A DNA stretch of 64,000 nt, from positions 7,606,357-7,670,356 of the forward strand of contig NC_061789.1 of the NCBI RefSeq assembly GCF_022458985.1, read 5' to 3'. Positions 52,346 through 64,000 of this stretch are shown one piece after another; positions within the stretch are counted from its first letter, which is position 1, and every line of letters begins with the position of its first letter. Position numbers and translations under genes: made by a program. This DNA is from Mugil cephalus (Eukaryota > Chordata > Actinopteri > Mugiliformes > Mugilidae). The notes below the pieces were generated by a model. The model was given only the letters and a program-made list of their open reading frames with translations, was not told the origin of the DNA and searched no databases.

Positions 52346-54589
52346 ACCATCATTCAACAAAAACCAACAACAAAAGAAATGAATCATAAAGCATAACACA
52401 TGGAGTGGAGTCAGACAAAGGCTAAAAAAGATCGTGAGCATATAAGGGAATATAAAACTCTATGTGGACATAGCTAGTAGACAATATCCACTTTTGTTCG
52501 TACTTCTTTGTTCTTTGGTTTGTGTTACAAGCAAACTTTCACCAGTTGCCTTTAGGTCAGTTGCTTCAACACAGGCACCAACAGTGAACCACAAATTGGC
52601 CTTTCGCCTTATTTCATGCATAGAAAATTTTAGCTCTATTAAGAATTTATTGTGTAGATATTGTGAAGATATTTTTGGGTGAGCTTCATGCGGCGATGCA
52701 CAGAAAAGTGAGAGAAATCTAGTCATGCACGTCATCTAAGTGCTGCACATTTTTTATTTTTTTTTTTTACAACTAAATGGCTTGAGGAATTTGTCGAGAA
52801 GCATATATCACCGATATTTGGTCGTGCAGTATCAACTGAAATCCCATAACAAAATCCAAGTGCTTATCCCCTCTTAAATCAGACTTAAGGTGGAGGATAT
52901 GCGTAGTTTTATTCAACCACTCTTTCATTTGCAGTGTGTCTATGCACGCCCTTCCCTACAACACTTCTTCAAACACCCTGGAGAACTTCGTTTGAACCTA
53001 GTCACCCCATCAGCATTAACAATGCAGGCCAATTGGAAGCTTATGTCAGAAGACAAAACCAACACATGATTTGAAAGAGGGCGTTGGTCCGACAACCACA
53101 TCATTTCCAGCGTTACAGAACGAATTCCATGCCTATCATTTAGGCAGATATCACGCTGCACTATTGAACGAAACCCCCGACTGGTTATTCGACAGAACGA
53201 GGCAGATACTGCCCAGCACCAGTTTGCACTTTTACGAAAGCACTCCACCAGTATTGACCACGAGATAATAGACGGATGGTTACGTAAGCCCTTTTAACAG
53301 ACAGCGAAAGAATGCAGTAGGGAGTTAAGATAAACATTTCTGTTTGTCAGCAGTAATTTTTCTTAAGAGGAATGCTCTGGTGGGACGGCCATGTATTTCA
53401 TTTTTGACAGAAACGATGAAGAAAATCTGTTACCGCGTTTCTGCACTATCTTTATTCTATAAGCACATTGCCCTACTTCAGCTTTGTGGTTAATAATGTG
53501 CTCCCTAATGGCTTCACCACTTATTATTATTATTATTTTGTTTTAATCATCTCATCAAACAACGTGTCGAGTTTCGCAGGCTGGCACGCGGGACGATTTG
53601 GATTAAGAGTCAGACGTTAGACCAATTGTGTAGCACGATTCAAAGGTCGTATGCAAAAGTCAGCTTAAAGTGTTTGTGGTTAGTGCATTTCGCAATCTCC
53701 AACTATTAACCATTTCTCCGTGCAGGCACACACACACACACACCAGGTGTACAGGTCACACACCCAACCACGGGCAAAGTCTAGCTATGATTAGAAACGC
53801 AACTATGCTTCACCACAGCCACCAACGACTTTTTTTTTTTTTTTTTTTGGCAGTCTTGCAGCTCCTTGAAAAATGCAGGACTTTACTTCACATTGATTAA
53901 CTTGTATTTATACTAATGAGTCCAATGCACTGTGTACTTTGAACCCTTCTACAAGGAAGTAGACAAAGTAAGGCCTTTTACCTATCTACCCACCGTAAAC
54001 TTACTGTAGCTCAGTAATGAAACAGAAACTGGCGCTATCTACCGTGCCACCAAGAAGTTTGGTCAAGGTCCGGCCACTTCAAGATCAGAAATTTCAACAA
54101 CTCCTTTCTATAGGTTGTCTAAGTCGGAGTGGAGTCATTTCCTGGTATTGTTTGGCTCCATTGAAACCTTACAGGTGCCGTGAGGGGGAGGATGAAGGAC
54201 AGGACGGGGTGGTGGCAAAATACACAAGCAGAGGAAAAGAGGCCGGGGAAGGGAAGCTGAACATAGAGTGGGAACAGAGGTCGCAGGGAAAAAGGTACAG
54301 GAGACAACGAGGAAATGTTAGAAAGGAAACCCAAAGCAGATACCAGCGTAAGTGCGTACTTGAGCCCAGCCAGGTCAACCGCTCTGACCGAGGCAACTTA
54401 ATTATGCCGTTTATATCAACCAGACAAAATATGTGTGGGCCGTACCAAGATAGATACAAGAAAAGGCAGCAGAATGAGTGCGACTTGAATTTAAACTCCT
54501 CCACATCGTCATTACTGATAGATGATACAAGCTGAAATGGATGGTTGTGTGGTTAACAAAGAAACTAAGACATTTTCAGTCCAGCTGGA

Positions 54590-54850
54590 ATGTTCTTCCT
54601 GCACGAATGAATCTCAGCTGACTAGGAAACTGGGATACACATGACATTTGACCAGAGCGCCCCTTCGATCACAGACAACGACTACTGAAAAGAGGAGAAG
54701 AAGAAATCTGGCGTAGTCCAGCTGTCCTGGTTGCCAGTGACTTAGATATCTTATCAGTTTGTATTGTGTATAAGCCAGTTATCAGTCTAGGGCTTGTCGA
54801 AACAATACAACAGCATGTTATCAAAGCCCAGTTGACTTACTGTAAAGTTG
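54590..54850. repeat. Diverged dispersed repeat, copy A
   Basis: Blocks such as GACATTTGACCAGAGCGCCC, then CATCACAGAC-like and TTATCAAAGCCCAG, recur in the same order at 56970-57200. Not identified as a known family. Confidence 0.5.
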
Positions 54851-56969
54851 TTGTTTTTTTTCCTGAACAAAGGTCTAAAACCTGAAGATAATCAGTTTAC
54901 TATCAGGGAAAGACAACAAAAAAATCTGAAACAACAGGCATTTCTAATAAAAAACAGCACTCACTTCAACCAATAAGATTAACAAAGCATGGGATGCAGT
55001 GGGGAAACACAATGAACCCAAAGAGGGAGTGACCACAAACCAAAAAAAAAAGACGTACAAACAAAAGACATCCACGAAAGCCTTTTCATTCCACTACAAA
55101 TAGTATCTTTGACCAGTCCTCCAAAAAGGAGAATTTCAAACGTTAACACAAACAACCTAACCTCAACTAGTAAACTGTAGGACAAACCAAAACAACACAA
55201 CTTTGGAAGCTCACATGAAAGCGGTGTAGCTACCTATGAAGTCAGCATGTGGGATCTTGCCATTCTCTTCAGGAATATTTGCGAATAAAATGACGACATC
55301 ACACCTAAAACACGCCCACAGCTGCCAGAAGTTACTCAGTGAGTTCATACCTCGAAGTCTGGAAATACGGACTGAAAATGCAGCCTGTATGCAAAGTAAT
55401 TTTTTCCATCTTTAACAAAATAAAGAACTTATAACTTATTTTATACAGAGCAGCTGTGCAGAGCCTTTCCAGCCTGTGTTACGTTTGAGTCTCTTCTCTT
55501 AATTCCCTCAGCTTGACAATTTGAGGTGAAGGGATAACTGGAGCGCTGAAAGCAGTTGGCAGGTTAGATATAAACAAAGAAACATAGGAAATATCTGACA
55601 TTTCTTAGAACATCGAGACGGTCATGCTGCCCTCTCATCTGTAGCAAAAGCAAAAGGGGGCCTGCAACTAATCCTTCTCAGCCAGGACAACCACCCTTCA
55701 AAGAAATCTAAACATCCACAGGCATGTTCACTGTTTTGCTCTGAGACTGAGCAGCCCCGCACACCACCAGCAGCACCCTGTTCACATTTTAAGATGTCTG
55801 CGTTTCATTTTGTCTAGCTTTCAGTATATAACTCTCCTGGGGGCCTCGGGTATGGACATTGCTGACACGCGAATGAAGGAATGTAATGATCTCTGCGGGG
55901 GGGGGCTTCACAACAGAACCGAAACTGGCAATAACTGGGAAGAACAAGGCCCCAGGAGGAGCTATTGCACAAGGCATTGTCAAGAGGTAATTCAACAAAA
56001 TGACTCAAAGGCAATAACAGGAAATGACATACTACTGTCACCCAGCGTGACCCTTTAAGGCTTTCGAAAATCCCGACTGTGACACGAGCTATAAGTCACA
56101 GATATGCTGGCATGAGTCGCATGATCATTTCTCGTACCGTAACGCACTTGACTGCAACATGATAGCTTCTTGGCAAAAAAACAGCTGATTAGAAATGTAT
56201 GTTTCTCATTACTACGTGTGAAAGTAAAATTGTGCAATCCATCTGAAACACTTTGATGAGAACAATGAGAAGCAGGTTCAGGTGGAAGAACGCCAGAGTC
56301 TGAAGCCTCTCGATTCCCAGGCTGACTTGACGGCAAGTTTAGGCTGATCTTTTTCCTGCCCGCTATTCTCAAAATGACTAGGGAGTGCAAGTATACCAGT
56401 ATCTGTTTGCGTCTCGAGGAGTGCAAACACAAATTGTCCTGACAAAGCAAAACACTTGCAAACTAATACTGAGACGCTTTGGAGAATTAAAGTTTCACAC
56501 GCTCTGCAGGGGATATCATTCTCAGCCTTTTATCAACTTTACTTTATCTCTCCCAAAAAGTTGTTGATGGTGCTCCAAGGCTATGGGCCATCTTATATTT
56601 AAGTCACTGGGTTGGTGAAATAAATGGCATTGCACTTGGCTTGATATTGATCCCATAAATCCTCTTAAGCCACGGAAAACTCATGTTGGCACGCTAATGC
56701 TCATCAGAGTCAGCCGCACTGTAATTAGACGGCAGACATGGTCATTTTCAGCTGGCATTTCTAGGAGATTCCAAGAAGGAAACATTCATCAACATTGTGT
56801 ATCTACCTCTGCAAAATGCTTTCATCTGTTAAAAACATATTACTGAACCAGATAACCTAGTATATGGATGATTTTCTGCATGTTTTTACATGCTTACATT
56901 CTTACATGCATCTAAAATATTCATAGTTTGCATTAAACTTTAAAAGTATCCGTCCAATATTTTGCCAGC

Positions 56970-57200
56970 ATGAATGTATCTCAGCTTACAGGTCAACAAG
57001 GTTATACATGAGATTTGACCATAGTGCCCCATCCATCACAACTATTGTTCGCTTTGGGATTACAAGAAATAGTTTGTTCTAAAACAAAATCTAATTGTCA
57101 GCTTTGTAGATAGTTGTTTAGATATTTTATCATGTTGTGCTGTTTATCAAGATAGGGTGGCATGCTACCGTAATGCCTCAAAGCCCAGCCTACTTTGTCT
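56970..57200. repeat. Diverged dispersed repeat, copy B
   Basis: GAGATTTGACCATAGTGCCC, CATCACAACTATTG and CAAAGCCCAGCCTACTTTGT match copy A at 54590-54850 in order and orientation, with many substitutions and indels. Confidence 0.5.
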
Positions 57201-58646
57201 ATAATTTGTTTTGTCTGACCAAAAGCCAAATGCGAAAGCTATGCAGTTCACCAACACAAAAGACTAGAGATACTAGATTAAATTTTATTTTAACTTGATG
57301 CACCAGATGATTTGTAACACAGAAACTTGCAGGCTGATGGGAAAAAAAATACTGAGCTTTGATGAGAAGTAATAAGATGAATGAACCATATGATGCTGTG
57401 GGAAACAGCAATAATAAACGTTGCTATTAAGTTAGCAGTAGTAGATAATTCTTGTCATTTTCAAAGGCAGACTTTGACAAAGATTAAATGCAGTCTTAAA
57501 ATGCAGTGACATTAAACTGTAAAGCAGCTGCAAGCAGTCGTGACTGTGTCTGCACCTCTGGATCAGCCACAAACTCATAGAAGGACTGAGGTGTGAACTT
57601 CTGAGAGTGGAAAATCTTTAATGCAACAACAGAAACTGTGGAAACTAGCAGATTTACACATGTGAAAGACTGGAGCTACTTATTTTGTGCGATTCATAAC
57701 ACACAACCTTGGAAAAAAATCTGCTTTAAAAGAATATTGGTGGGTGAAAAGATGAGTCTATATCCACAATAGCCCATTAATTAGCCCCCTAATGCACCAT
57801 ATGATTCGTGACACAGAAAATCTATTGCAAACTGCTTCAAAAACTAGTCATTTAATCAAAAAGTCGAGCTAATTTATATCAAACTTAGACAGATTAAGTC
57901 CCACTTAATAATTACACGTCCGGGAGAAGCCATAATGCATTATGCAGGTGAACTAAATCACGGTCTTTATTAAGCGTAAAGAAGTTATTAGTCATCATAA
58001 AAGTCATATGTCATGGTTCGCCTCCATTTTTTTTTTCTCTCTCTCTCTCCCGGTTCACCGGTGAAACCGATGACGTCATGCCGCCAGCCAGCCAGCCAGA
58101 CATCTTACCGGCCACACACGGCGTCCGTTTCTAGCTCCTACAAAAAAAAAGTTCACCCTTCAAACTTAAAAACGCACACGTCCCCCCACCCACCCACCCA
58201 CCCAACAAACACCACCACCTCCAAGAAAACCGAGCCAACGTGTCCGTGTTGGCCCCCGTACCCTCATGCCCATCTAAGCTAAAACTCTTCCCTTGGCCTT
58301 TTTTTTTTTTTCCTGCAACTCATTCAACCGAATCACTTCCTGCCTCTCTACCGTGAGGACTTTTGTAACGTCTCGCCAGCCGGCCGTGAACTTGGAAGCT
58401 TACGTCCCCCTAACATTGCCCACATTTACGCACATTTAAAGTTTTAATACGTGCATTTAAAGTTAATGCACGTACAGCTGTAACGGGCGTCTCGCGTGCG
58501 GTAAAAGTTGTAAACTAGTAGCCGTTGCTTCCTGGTTCGCTGCACTTGCTGTGGTGGAAACTGAATGAGTTATAAAACATAAGAGCCACTATGGCGGACC
58601 CAAATAAAATAAATAATAAAAAATTAAAAAAAGTGATCATTTTTAC

Positions 58647-58870
58647 CTGCTTTTTGGGCGCTTTTCAGGGAGCTAACAACAAGCGGGTGGCTCAGTCAGC
58701 GTCAGTTTCTTCCTGTCGACAGCAGCTTCGCAGAGGCTAAACTACAGTCCTCGCTTCCTCCCTCTCTTTCTCTACTTCTCTCACTCTTTCTATCTCTTTT
58801 CTTTTTTTCTTTTTTTTTCTTCTCTTCCTTCTGCCCTCCCTCTTCCACTAGATGCTGCTCACTGGTTCGC
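58647..58870 (-). other. myh9: Candidate noncoding first exon of myh9
   Basis: On the minus strand a consensus donor (AAGCAG followed by GTAAAAA, junction at 58646/58647) ends a GC-rich stretch with no long frame. It is followed upstream by CCAAT-box promoter sequence. MYH9 genes have a noncoding first exon and a long first intron, which fits. The transcription start and true 5' boundary are unknown. Confidence 0.5.
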
Positions 58871-59090
58871 GGAGGCCTCCGGAGCCGGGGTGCGGTCCGG
58901 ATGAAGGCGGGGCCTGTGAACCGCGTATCCGTATCGCTGCGACCAATCATCGGCGTTGTTTTATAACTCCCTCATAGCTTAAACCAATCACTGACGCTTT
59001 TGTATAAACCCCTACTATCTTAACCAATCAGCGTCCGCTAAAGGCGTGCCGTCATAGAACAGCGTCAGTGGCTGGGCGGGGCGTAAGCGG
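58871..59090 (-). promoter_or_regulatory. myh9: Probable myh9 promoter with three tandem CCAAT boxes
   Basis: CCAATCA occurs at 58943-58949, 58984-58990 and 59024-59030. It sits in imperfect 40-41-base tandem units that also repeat GCG/GACGC, TTTTATAA/TTGTATAA and a TTAA before each box. GC-box-like sequences GGCGGGGCC (near 58907) and GGGCGGGGCG (near 59075) flank them. This is typical of an NF-Y/Sp1 promoter. Orientation towards myh9 is inferred from position. Confidence 0.55.
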
Positions 59091-62000
59091 AGAAAAGGCT
59101 GAACTTGAAACGAGGGAGGAAAGGGGAGAGGGGATGCCGATAAAGCCGTGTTTAATGAGAGAGGTATGTGCATGCTCAGGATTTTTATGACCATATAAGT
59201 ACCAGTCACTCTCAGGATGGACTGCATCATCCAGGGTCTTCCTTGTGAAAACACGTATCAGTCGTGGCTCCAGCTGTTTAGTCCTATTTTCTGATATGGC
59301 TGCCAAATATAACACAAATCTTATGTTGTGTTTATCGTGCTTATCTATATGGCCACCTTAAAAACTTCAGTGGAAACAAACAGCTGTGGAACTTTATCCA
59401 TAACTGTTTGACACTCATCAAGAAAAAAAAAAAATGGGTAAAATGGAGAGGAATGTGTAAATAGTTCAAATAGTTAACAGGAACATTGGACAAATACTAA
59501 TATATTTAGTGGAAGCAGCTGTTGCACTTTATTTATACAGTTAGGCCGCTTTCCAGCCTCTCAAAGTAAAATAGCAGCAGAAGATGACTGATGATTTAGA
59601 GCTAGGGACGCTTTGGCCTTAAATTATTAAACAATTTAATCCACCCAGGGATCATGTTGCATAAACATAAATAAATTTCACCCTAATAGGCATCAAATAT
59701 GCCATGAAAACTATGTATCCGTGTTTGTATTCATTGATAAAAAAAAACAAAACATTAAATTTGGCTAACCACATGACGACATTTAAATTCAATCGAGGCT
59801 CGACCGACGTGCACCTTCCTTGGAATTGACATTTAAATTGGAGACTAGATGACTGACATGTTTTTGATATACTTAATGTCACAATTAGACATTGAAAACT
59901 CCCACCGCACCCTTCAGCTCGTTGTATCAGTGCACTTATTCTTTTGAATCGTGTCAGACATTCACTGGACTGCAGCCAAGTGCTCTGGAGCAATGAGATT
60001 AGATCTAGACGAACGACAAGACACGAGATAAAGTGTAGGTGTGATTTAATACTCAGCGCTCCGGCAGGTGAGCTCACCTTCGTGACCAGACATGCTAACG
60101 CTGCATGGGAACCTGCTGCAGATGTCGATCTCGTTAATGTGAGGGAAACATTTGCTCTGCCTCATATTTTATCTGACATTTGTTTTCCTTTGCTTGCCAA
60201 GAAGTCCTGACGTTGCCTTTGTAAAAGCAACAAATAGTAAAATGTGATGAGGGGATAACTCATTTTATATACTGCAGGTGAACTACATTAATTAGAGATC
60301 TGAAAAATAGCCATCACGGTGATATAAGCAGGAGCGCGGCACCGGAGCAGCAACAGAGGGGAAAAGCTGCTGGGACTGAAGGAGAAATGAAAATTAAAAA
60401 CAGGTGAGCGAAGTGATCGATGAGCGCTCCGCTGTGACACTGCCAACGTCTACACAGAGGAATGGAACAGCACAATGCGAACCTGTTTACTCCGGATAGT
60501 CCTCGGGGATTTAGACGTGGTTGATGTGAGGCCAGTTCGCCGACAGAGCTGAGGGCGCGGGGCCAAACCACATGTCACGACCGGTGGGGAGACGTCAGCA
60601 ACGGAAAATAAATATTTTCCACTTTCTCTGTGTAAATCGCCGATTAAAAATCTGCAGCTTTGTTCGGCAGCGCAAACTGACGGTGAAAGATGGGGGAGTT
60701 CATACGGGGGCGGGCAGCTGGTGCCGCTGGAGCTAGCTCTGCAAGCGCCAACGGCTCAGTAGATTAAAAAGTAGTAGTGATTGAAGCTTGTTAGCTTGCT
60801 GAAGCGGTTAGCTAAGAAGAAGTGGCTAATATAGACGGCTAACTAATGTGTACGTGTAGCGTAAGTGGAAGCATTCCCTATATGTTTGATAAACTAACAT
60901 AGCAAGAGATGATTGAATTAATAGTAGTTAGCTAAAACGTCTTGATAAGACAAAGGAAAATCATCGAAATGTCCTGTTTCTTTTTCTATTATCACCAAAA
61001 GAAACAAGATTTTGACTGTTTTCCAAATGTCAGTAAGTGTACTCCATTTTTATATTGTCGTAAATGAAGGAACTTTGGTTTTAGAGAACCAAGAGCTTCT
61101 ATTTTGTCTAACGGCAGATAACAGGCGGGAATTCAAAACAGATGATGCCGTCCTGGGGTCGAGGGATAACGCGCTTTCGACCTTAAGACCTGACACAAAC
61201 ATATCAGTATACCGCAGGTATACAAGAACTACACGCTCAGCCCCTCGCACAAAGCCAACTTTTATGCCCATTTACCCCCAGAAGTTGCCTTATGTCACAG
61301 CAGGCTCTGAGGAATGGCCGGCATCCGCTGGCCAACCTGGGGGAAATCACATTTTCAGTACAATGTGTGATTTATGTGCCCTATGTGTCGTTATGAAAGG
61401 AATGCATTTGTGTGTTTTTGCAGCGTTTAGCAGCTGGGCATCACATGTATGCGGAGGAAAACATTGACCGTTCGGCGCGGGCTGCTTGGAAAAATCAATA
61501 AATCTCACGCTCTCTGGGATGGATGGGAAATATCAGAAAATCTCAGATGACAGGTCAAAGGTCAGCTGGATGCCTGAACGGGACCAGATGGCTGAAAAAG
61601 GGGGGGGAAATAAAACGGAAAAACTCAGGAAAAAAATAAGGACGTAAATTTAAATTAAAAGCAGATTTGTGTGGAAACACACACTCCCAGTAGGTAAAAC
61701 AAATAACGGGCACGGGGAGAAATGCAGGACTAAAACAAAGACTTGGATTACCAAATATGGACACTTCTGACCTCACTATCGCCCTCCCCCCTCGCACTCT
61801 TTTTCCTGCAGTTGGTTGTAATAGCAGCAGGGTGTGTCCGTAATTCAGGGTGTGTGAAGCCATTATATCATCCAGTCAGAAAGAAAGGGACCCATTCAAT
61901 GATAGCATGTTTAAAAGGGTGGCAAGTCAGCTCACCGACCGCCACTCACGCCGTGTAATTACTTCTGTGTGAATTCATGCGTGTGTGAGCGTTCGGTGAG

Positions 62001-63527
62001 AATGTGTGTTTCTATGCCTCCATGCATGAACGCTCATATATATATATATGTATATATATATACATATATATGTGGAGCACGGATCTGGTTGTTTCATACT
62101 CCCGTCTGACCCACATCCTGTAGCGTCAGACGTGCACTTAAAACATATACAGTGATTTGACGTGATGAAGCACAAACGACTGGTTGTTAAAAGGCCAGAA
62201 ACAAGGAGAAAACTTAGCGTTGCTTCACTTTTTAACATACAAATTGTCTATTTATTCTGCCATCTGCTCTTTAGCCTTTAGTCTGCCTCCTTCCCTGAGT
62301 AATCAGCAAACAGGAAGGAGTGATAAGACACTGTTGACTCACAAAAGTGAGGAATGTGGAGTAAAGGGAGAAGCACACGAAGCTTCAGACGTCTTTTCTC
62401 CCCCACCATCATCTTCGCCGGCCTTACATGCCTAACGCACGCTAAATCAACACGAGCTGTGTCGAGTGTCGCATGGGGAAAAGATACAAGCGGCAACAAC
62501 AGCGGCGGCGGCTTTGTCTGTCATTTGTCAGAGACCTTACAAGGTGGAGGGCAGCGTGTGTTTGAAACAAAAATACGGCGGCGTATTTACTATCAACAGA
62601 GAAAGCCCCGGGGGCCCGGCCTGGGTCCCAGTCCCACACACAAACACAAAAAAGTCGCGCTTTTCTCTCAAGGCTTTTCATTTCCAACGCGAAGCATTAA
62701 GAGTTTCTGAGGAAGGCGGGCAGAGCTGGGACTGGAAGTATTCTGGCCTCTCTGTGTCTCATAGTTTGCTCAGCGGCAGGAGCAGCAGCAGCAGCCTCCG
62801 CCGCTGGCTTCCCCTGTCTTTTTTTTGCCTTATATGGTCACAAGAGTGGTTGAGTTAGAGAGAGAGACAGCGGGAGACGGGGTGGAGGTGTGGTCTATTG
62901 TTTTTGGCGGAAGGGGTGTAGGGTTACGTGCCGTTCTCGGACCTGTCGTCACCTCTTCAGTCACATCCTGGCATGGCTGTGTCTGTGATTAATTCGCGAA
63001 AGTGAATCTTTGAGGCCTTGAGTCCTGGTTACTGATTATTTAAAAAAAAGAAAAAAAGAAAAAAAAAGAAGCAAAGACAGAAGGAGAGAGAGGTGGATCA
63101 TTCACAAAGGTGTCATCATTCGAATCGCAGACATCTCAAAGCTATGCAGGAATGCCTTTCATCCCCGCTCACAACAATTTGTGCATCTGGACCAGTCCCT
63201 CTAACCTGGTTACGTAACGCCAGTGGAATTCCCCCACCTATTGAAAAATCACAGCGATGCTGCTGCTTCTGCTGCCGCTACTGGAGCAAAAACTGCGTGA
63301 ACGTCATGCAGGCGATGAGCTAATTCAAGCCCGGGAAGAGTGCAGATGCAACATGACGAATGATGTGGCCTTAATAAGCAGTGCGAAGGCCCTCACCGCG
63401 AGCTCGGCAATGACTCGCGAGGATGGGAATGTTTTTTTGGGGAGGTTGGCGAGTCGTGAGGTTAAAGGGGATGATGAAAGTTGATGATTGGACGGCTGCT
63501 CTCACGGCAGGTGATGTTGATATAAAG
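59091..63527. other. Right-hand intergenic region
   Basis: About 4.4 kb with no gene I can support. There is a palindromic (TA)n/TATACATATATA microsatellite at 62035-62072. A-runs with G breaks lie at 63043-63070. The small frames at 61012-61467 and 62354-62858 have no recognisable domain and no splice evidence. Distal myh9 regulatory DNA is possible. Confidence 0.5.
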
Positions 63528-63690
63528 CAGGGGGCTTCTACATTTTTCAGATGTTCTCTATATTAAACTCGGTTTAGTGCTATTTATACATAAACATTAT
63601 TATTATCATGTTGCATTCAGTAGTAAGTCATTTGAGTAACTGGCAACTGGTGTATTGATAGACAAAGAAAATAATTCACAGGTTCAAGTT
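63528..63690. mobile_element. Fragment related to the hAT-like element at 22756
   Basis: It starts CAGGGGGCTTCTACATTTTT and continues with TTCTCTATATTAAACT, GTGCTATTTATA, CATTATTATTATCA, AGTAGTAAGTCATT and CACAGGTTCAA. These parallel 22756-22920 block by block. The 3' part is missing or diverged. Confidence 0.55.
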
Positions 63691-64000
63691 TTAACTTTAG
63701 TAGAGACAATGAAGTAATTCTGGCCTCAGCGTTAGCTTCTGCTAGCGTCTCTTCTGCTAATAATGCAGCACGTGTCTGGGGTTTCACCTGAGGACTGAAT
63801 AGACTCTCAGGCGATTGTGGAGAACCTGATGGGAGTCGGTGTGTAAAATGCGGCCTTGTGGTTGGCACAACGCCGACGGGGGCGGGGCCTACTCGGTACG
63901 GGAGGCTTAGCCTGACAGGTCTCGGCTAGCGCGGCGCTCTGCTTCGCTGAATAAGTGAAGTGCAGACTGAAAGATAACGTCTCCTGCCTCCATTTATTAC
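63691..64000. other. Right edge, GC-rich end
   Basis: The sequence becomes GC-rich with a GC box (GGGGGCGGGGCC, about 63878-63889) towards the window end. This could be the promoter of a gene outside the window. No coding part is visible. Confidence 0.3.

Larger units (their letters stand above)
46566..58646 (-). other. myh9 first intron (about 12 kb)
   Basis: The large intron runs between the candidate noncoding first exon and the ATG exon, whose acceptor AAACAG lies at about 46565-46570. It holds a hAT fossil (52205-52345), a 31-bp tandem duplication (48005-48066), a diverged repeated segment (54590-54850 and 56970-57200), (CA)n and T-runs near 53725 and 53830, and a CCCA run near 58182. 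Such first introns often hold enhancers, but I cannot point to one. No protein-coding gene is supported inside; open frames are short and without motifs. Confidence 0.55.

Noticed and set aside
61012-61467. 151-codon frame in the right-hand intergenic region
   Set aside because: No domain, no conserved-looking motif, ordinary composition; chance frame.

Overview
The window is eukaryotic nuclear DNA and almost certainly from a teleost fish. It holds spliced genes with short GT-AG introns and TATA, CCAAT and ETS-type promoters. It also carries many decayed Tc1-, hAT- and MITE-type transposons of kinds common in fish. I see no operons, prokaryotic genes, CRISPR arrays or rRNA/tRNA genes. Coordinates of exons were read by eye from splice sites and reading frame and should be good to about 1-2 bases.

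Layout, left to right. (1) 1-3.2 kb, plus strand: last seven exons and 3' UTR of hook2 (HOOK microtubule/dynein adaptor). (2) 4.3-6.6 kb, plus: trir (C19orf43; telomerase-RNA-interacting RNase), three coding exons. (3) 6.7-15.5 kb, minus: ubn2 (ubinuclein-2, HIRA histone-chaperone subunit), 17 coding exons, 1,218 codons. (4) 16.8-19.5 kb, minus: rpsa (40S ribosomal protein SA), with a TATA/TOP-type promoter and two intronic H/ACA-type snoRNAs. (5) 22.3-25.7 kb, minus: slc25a38 (mitochondrial glycine carrier), seven coding exons, 285 aa. (6) 27.9-58.9 kb, minus: a myh9-type non-muscle myosin II heavy chain, 39 constitutive coding exons (about 1,954 aa), a 12-kb first intron, a candidate noncoding first exon near 58.7 kb and a probable promoter with three CCAAT boxes in 40-bp tandem repeats. 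(7) 59.1-64 kb: no gene recognised.

The genes do not form one pathway. HOOK2/TRIR and RPSA/SLC25A38 are close neighbours in human (19p13 and 3p22), so two old linkage groups are kept here, joined to ubn2 and myh9, which lie elsewhere in human.

The most interesting signal is a 21-nt, in-frame, well-spliced microexon (42332-42352) between myh9 coding exons 4 and 5. It sits exactly at motor surface loop 1, where MYH10 and MYH14 carry regulated inserts. Other points worth a look are the paired snoRNAs with related 5' hairpins, the tandem CCAAT promoter, a palindromic hAT-like element and two BED-finger hAT fossils. I found no evidence for a wholly new multi-gene system.
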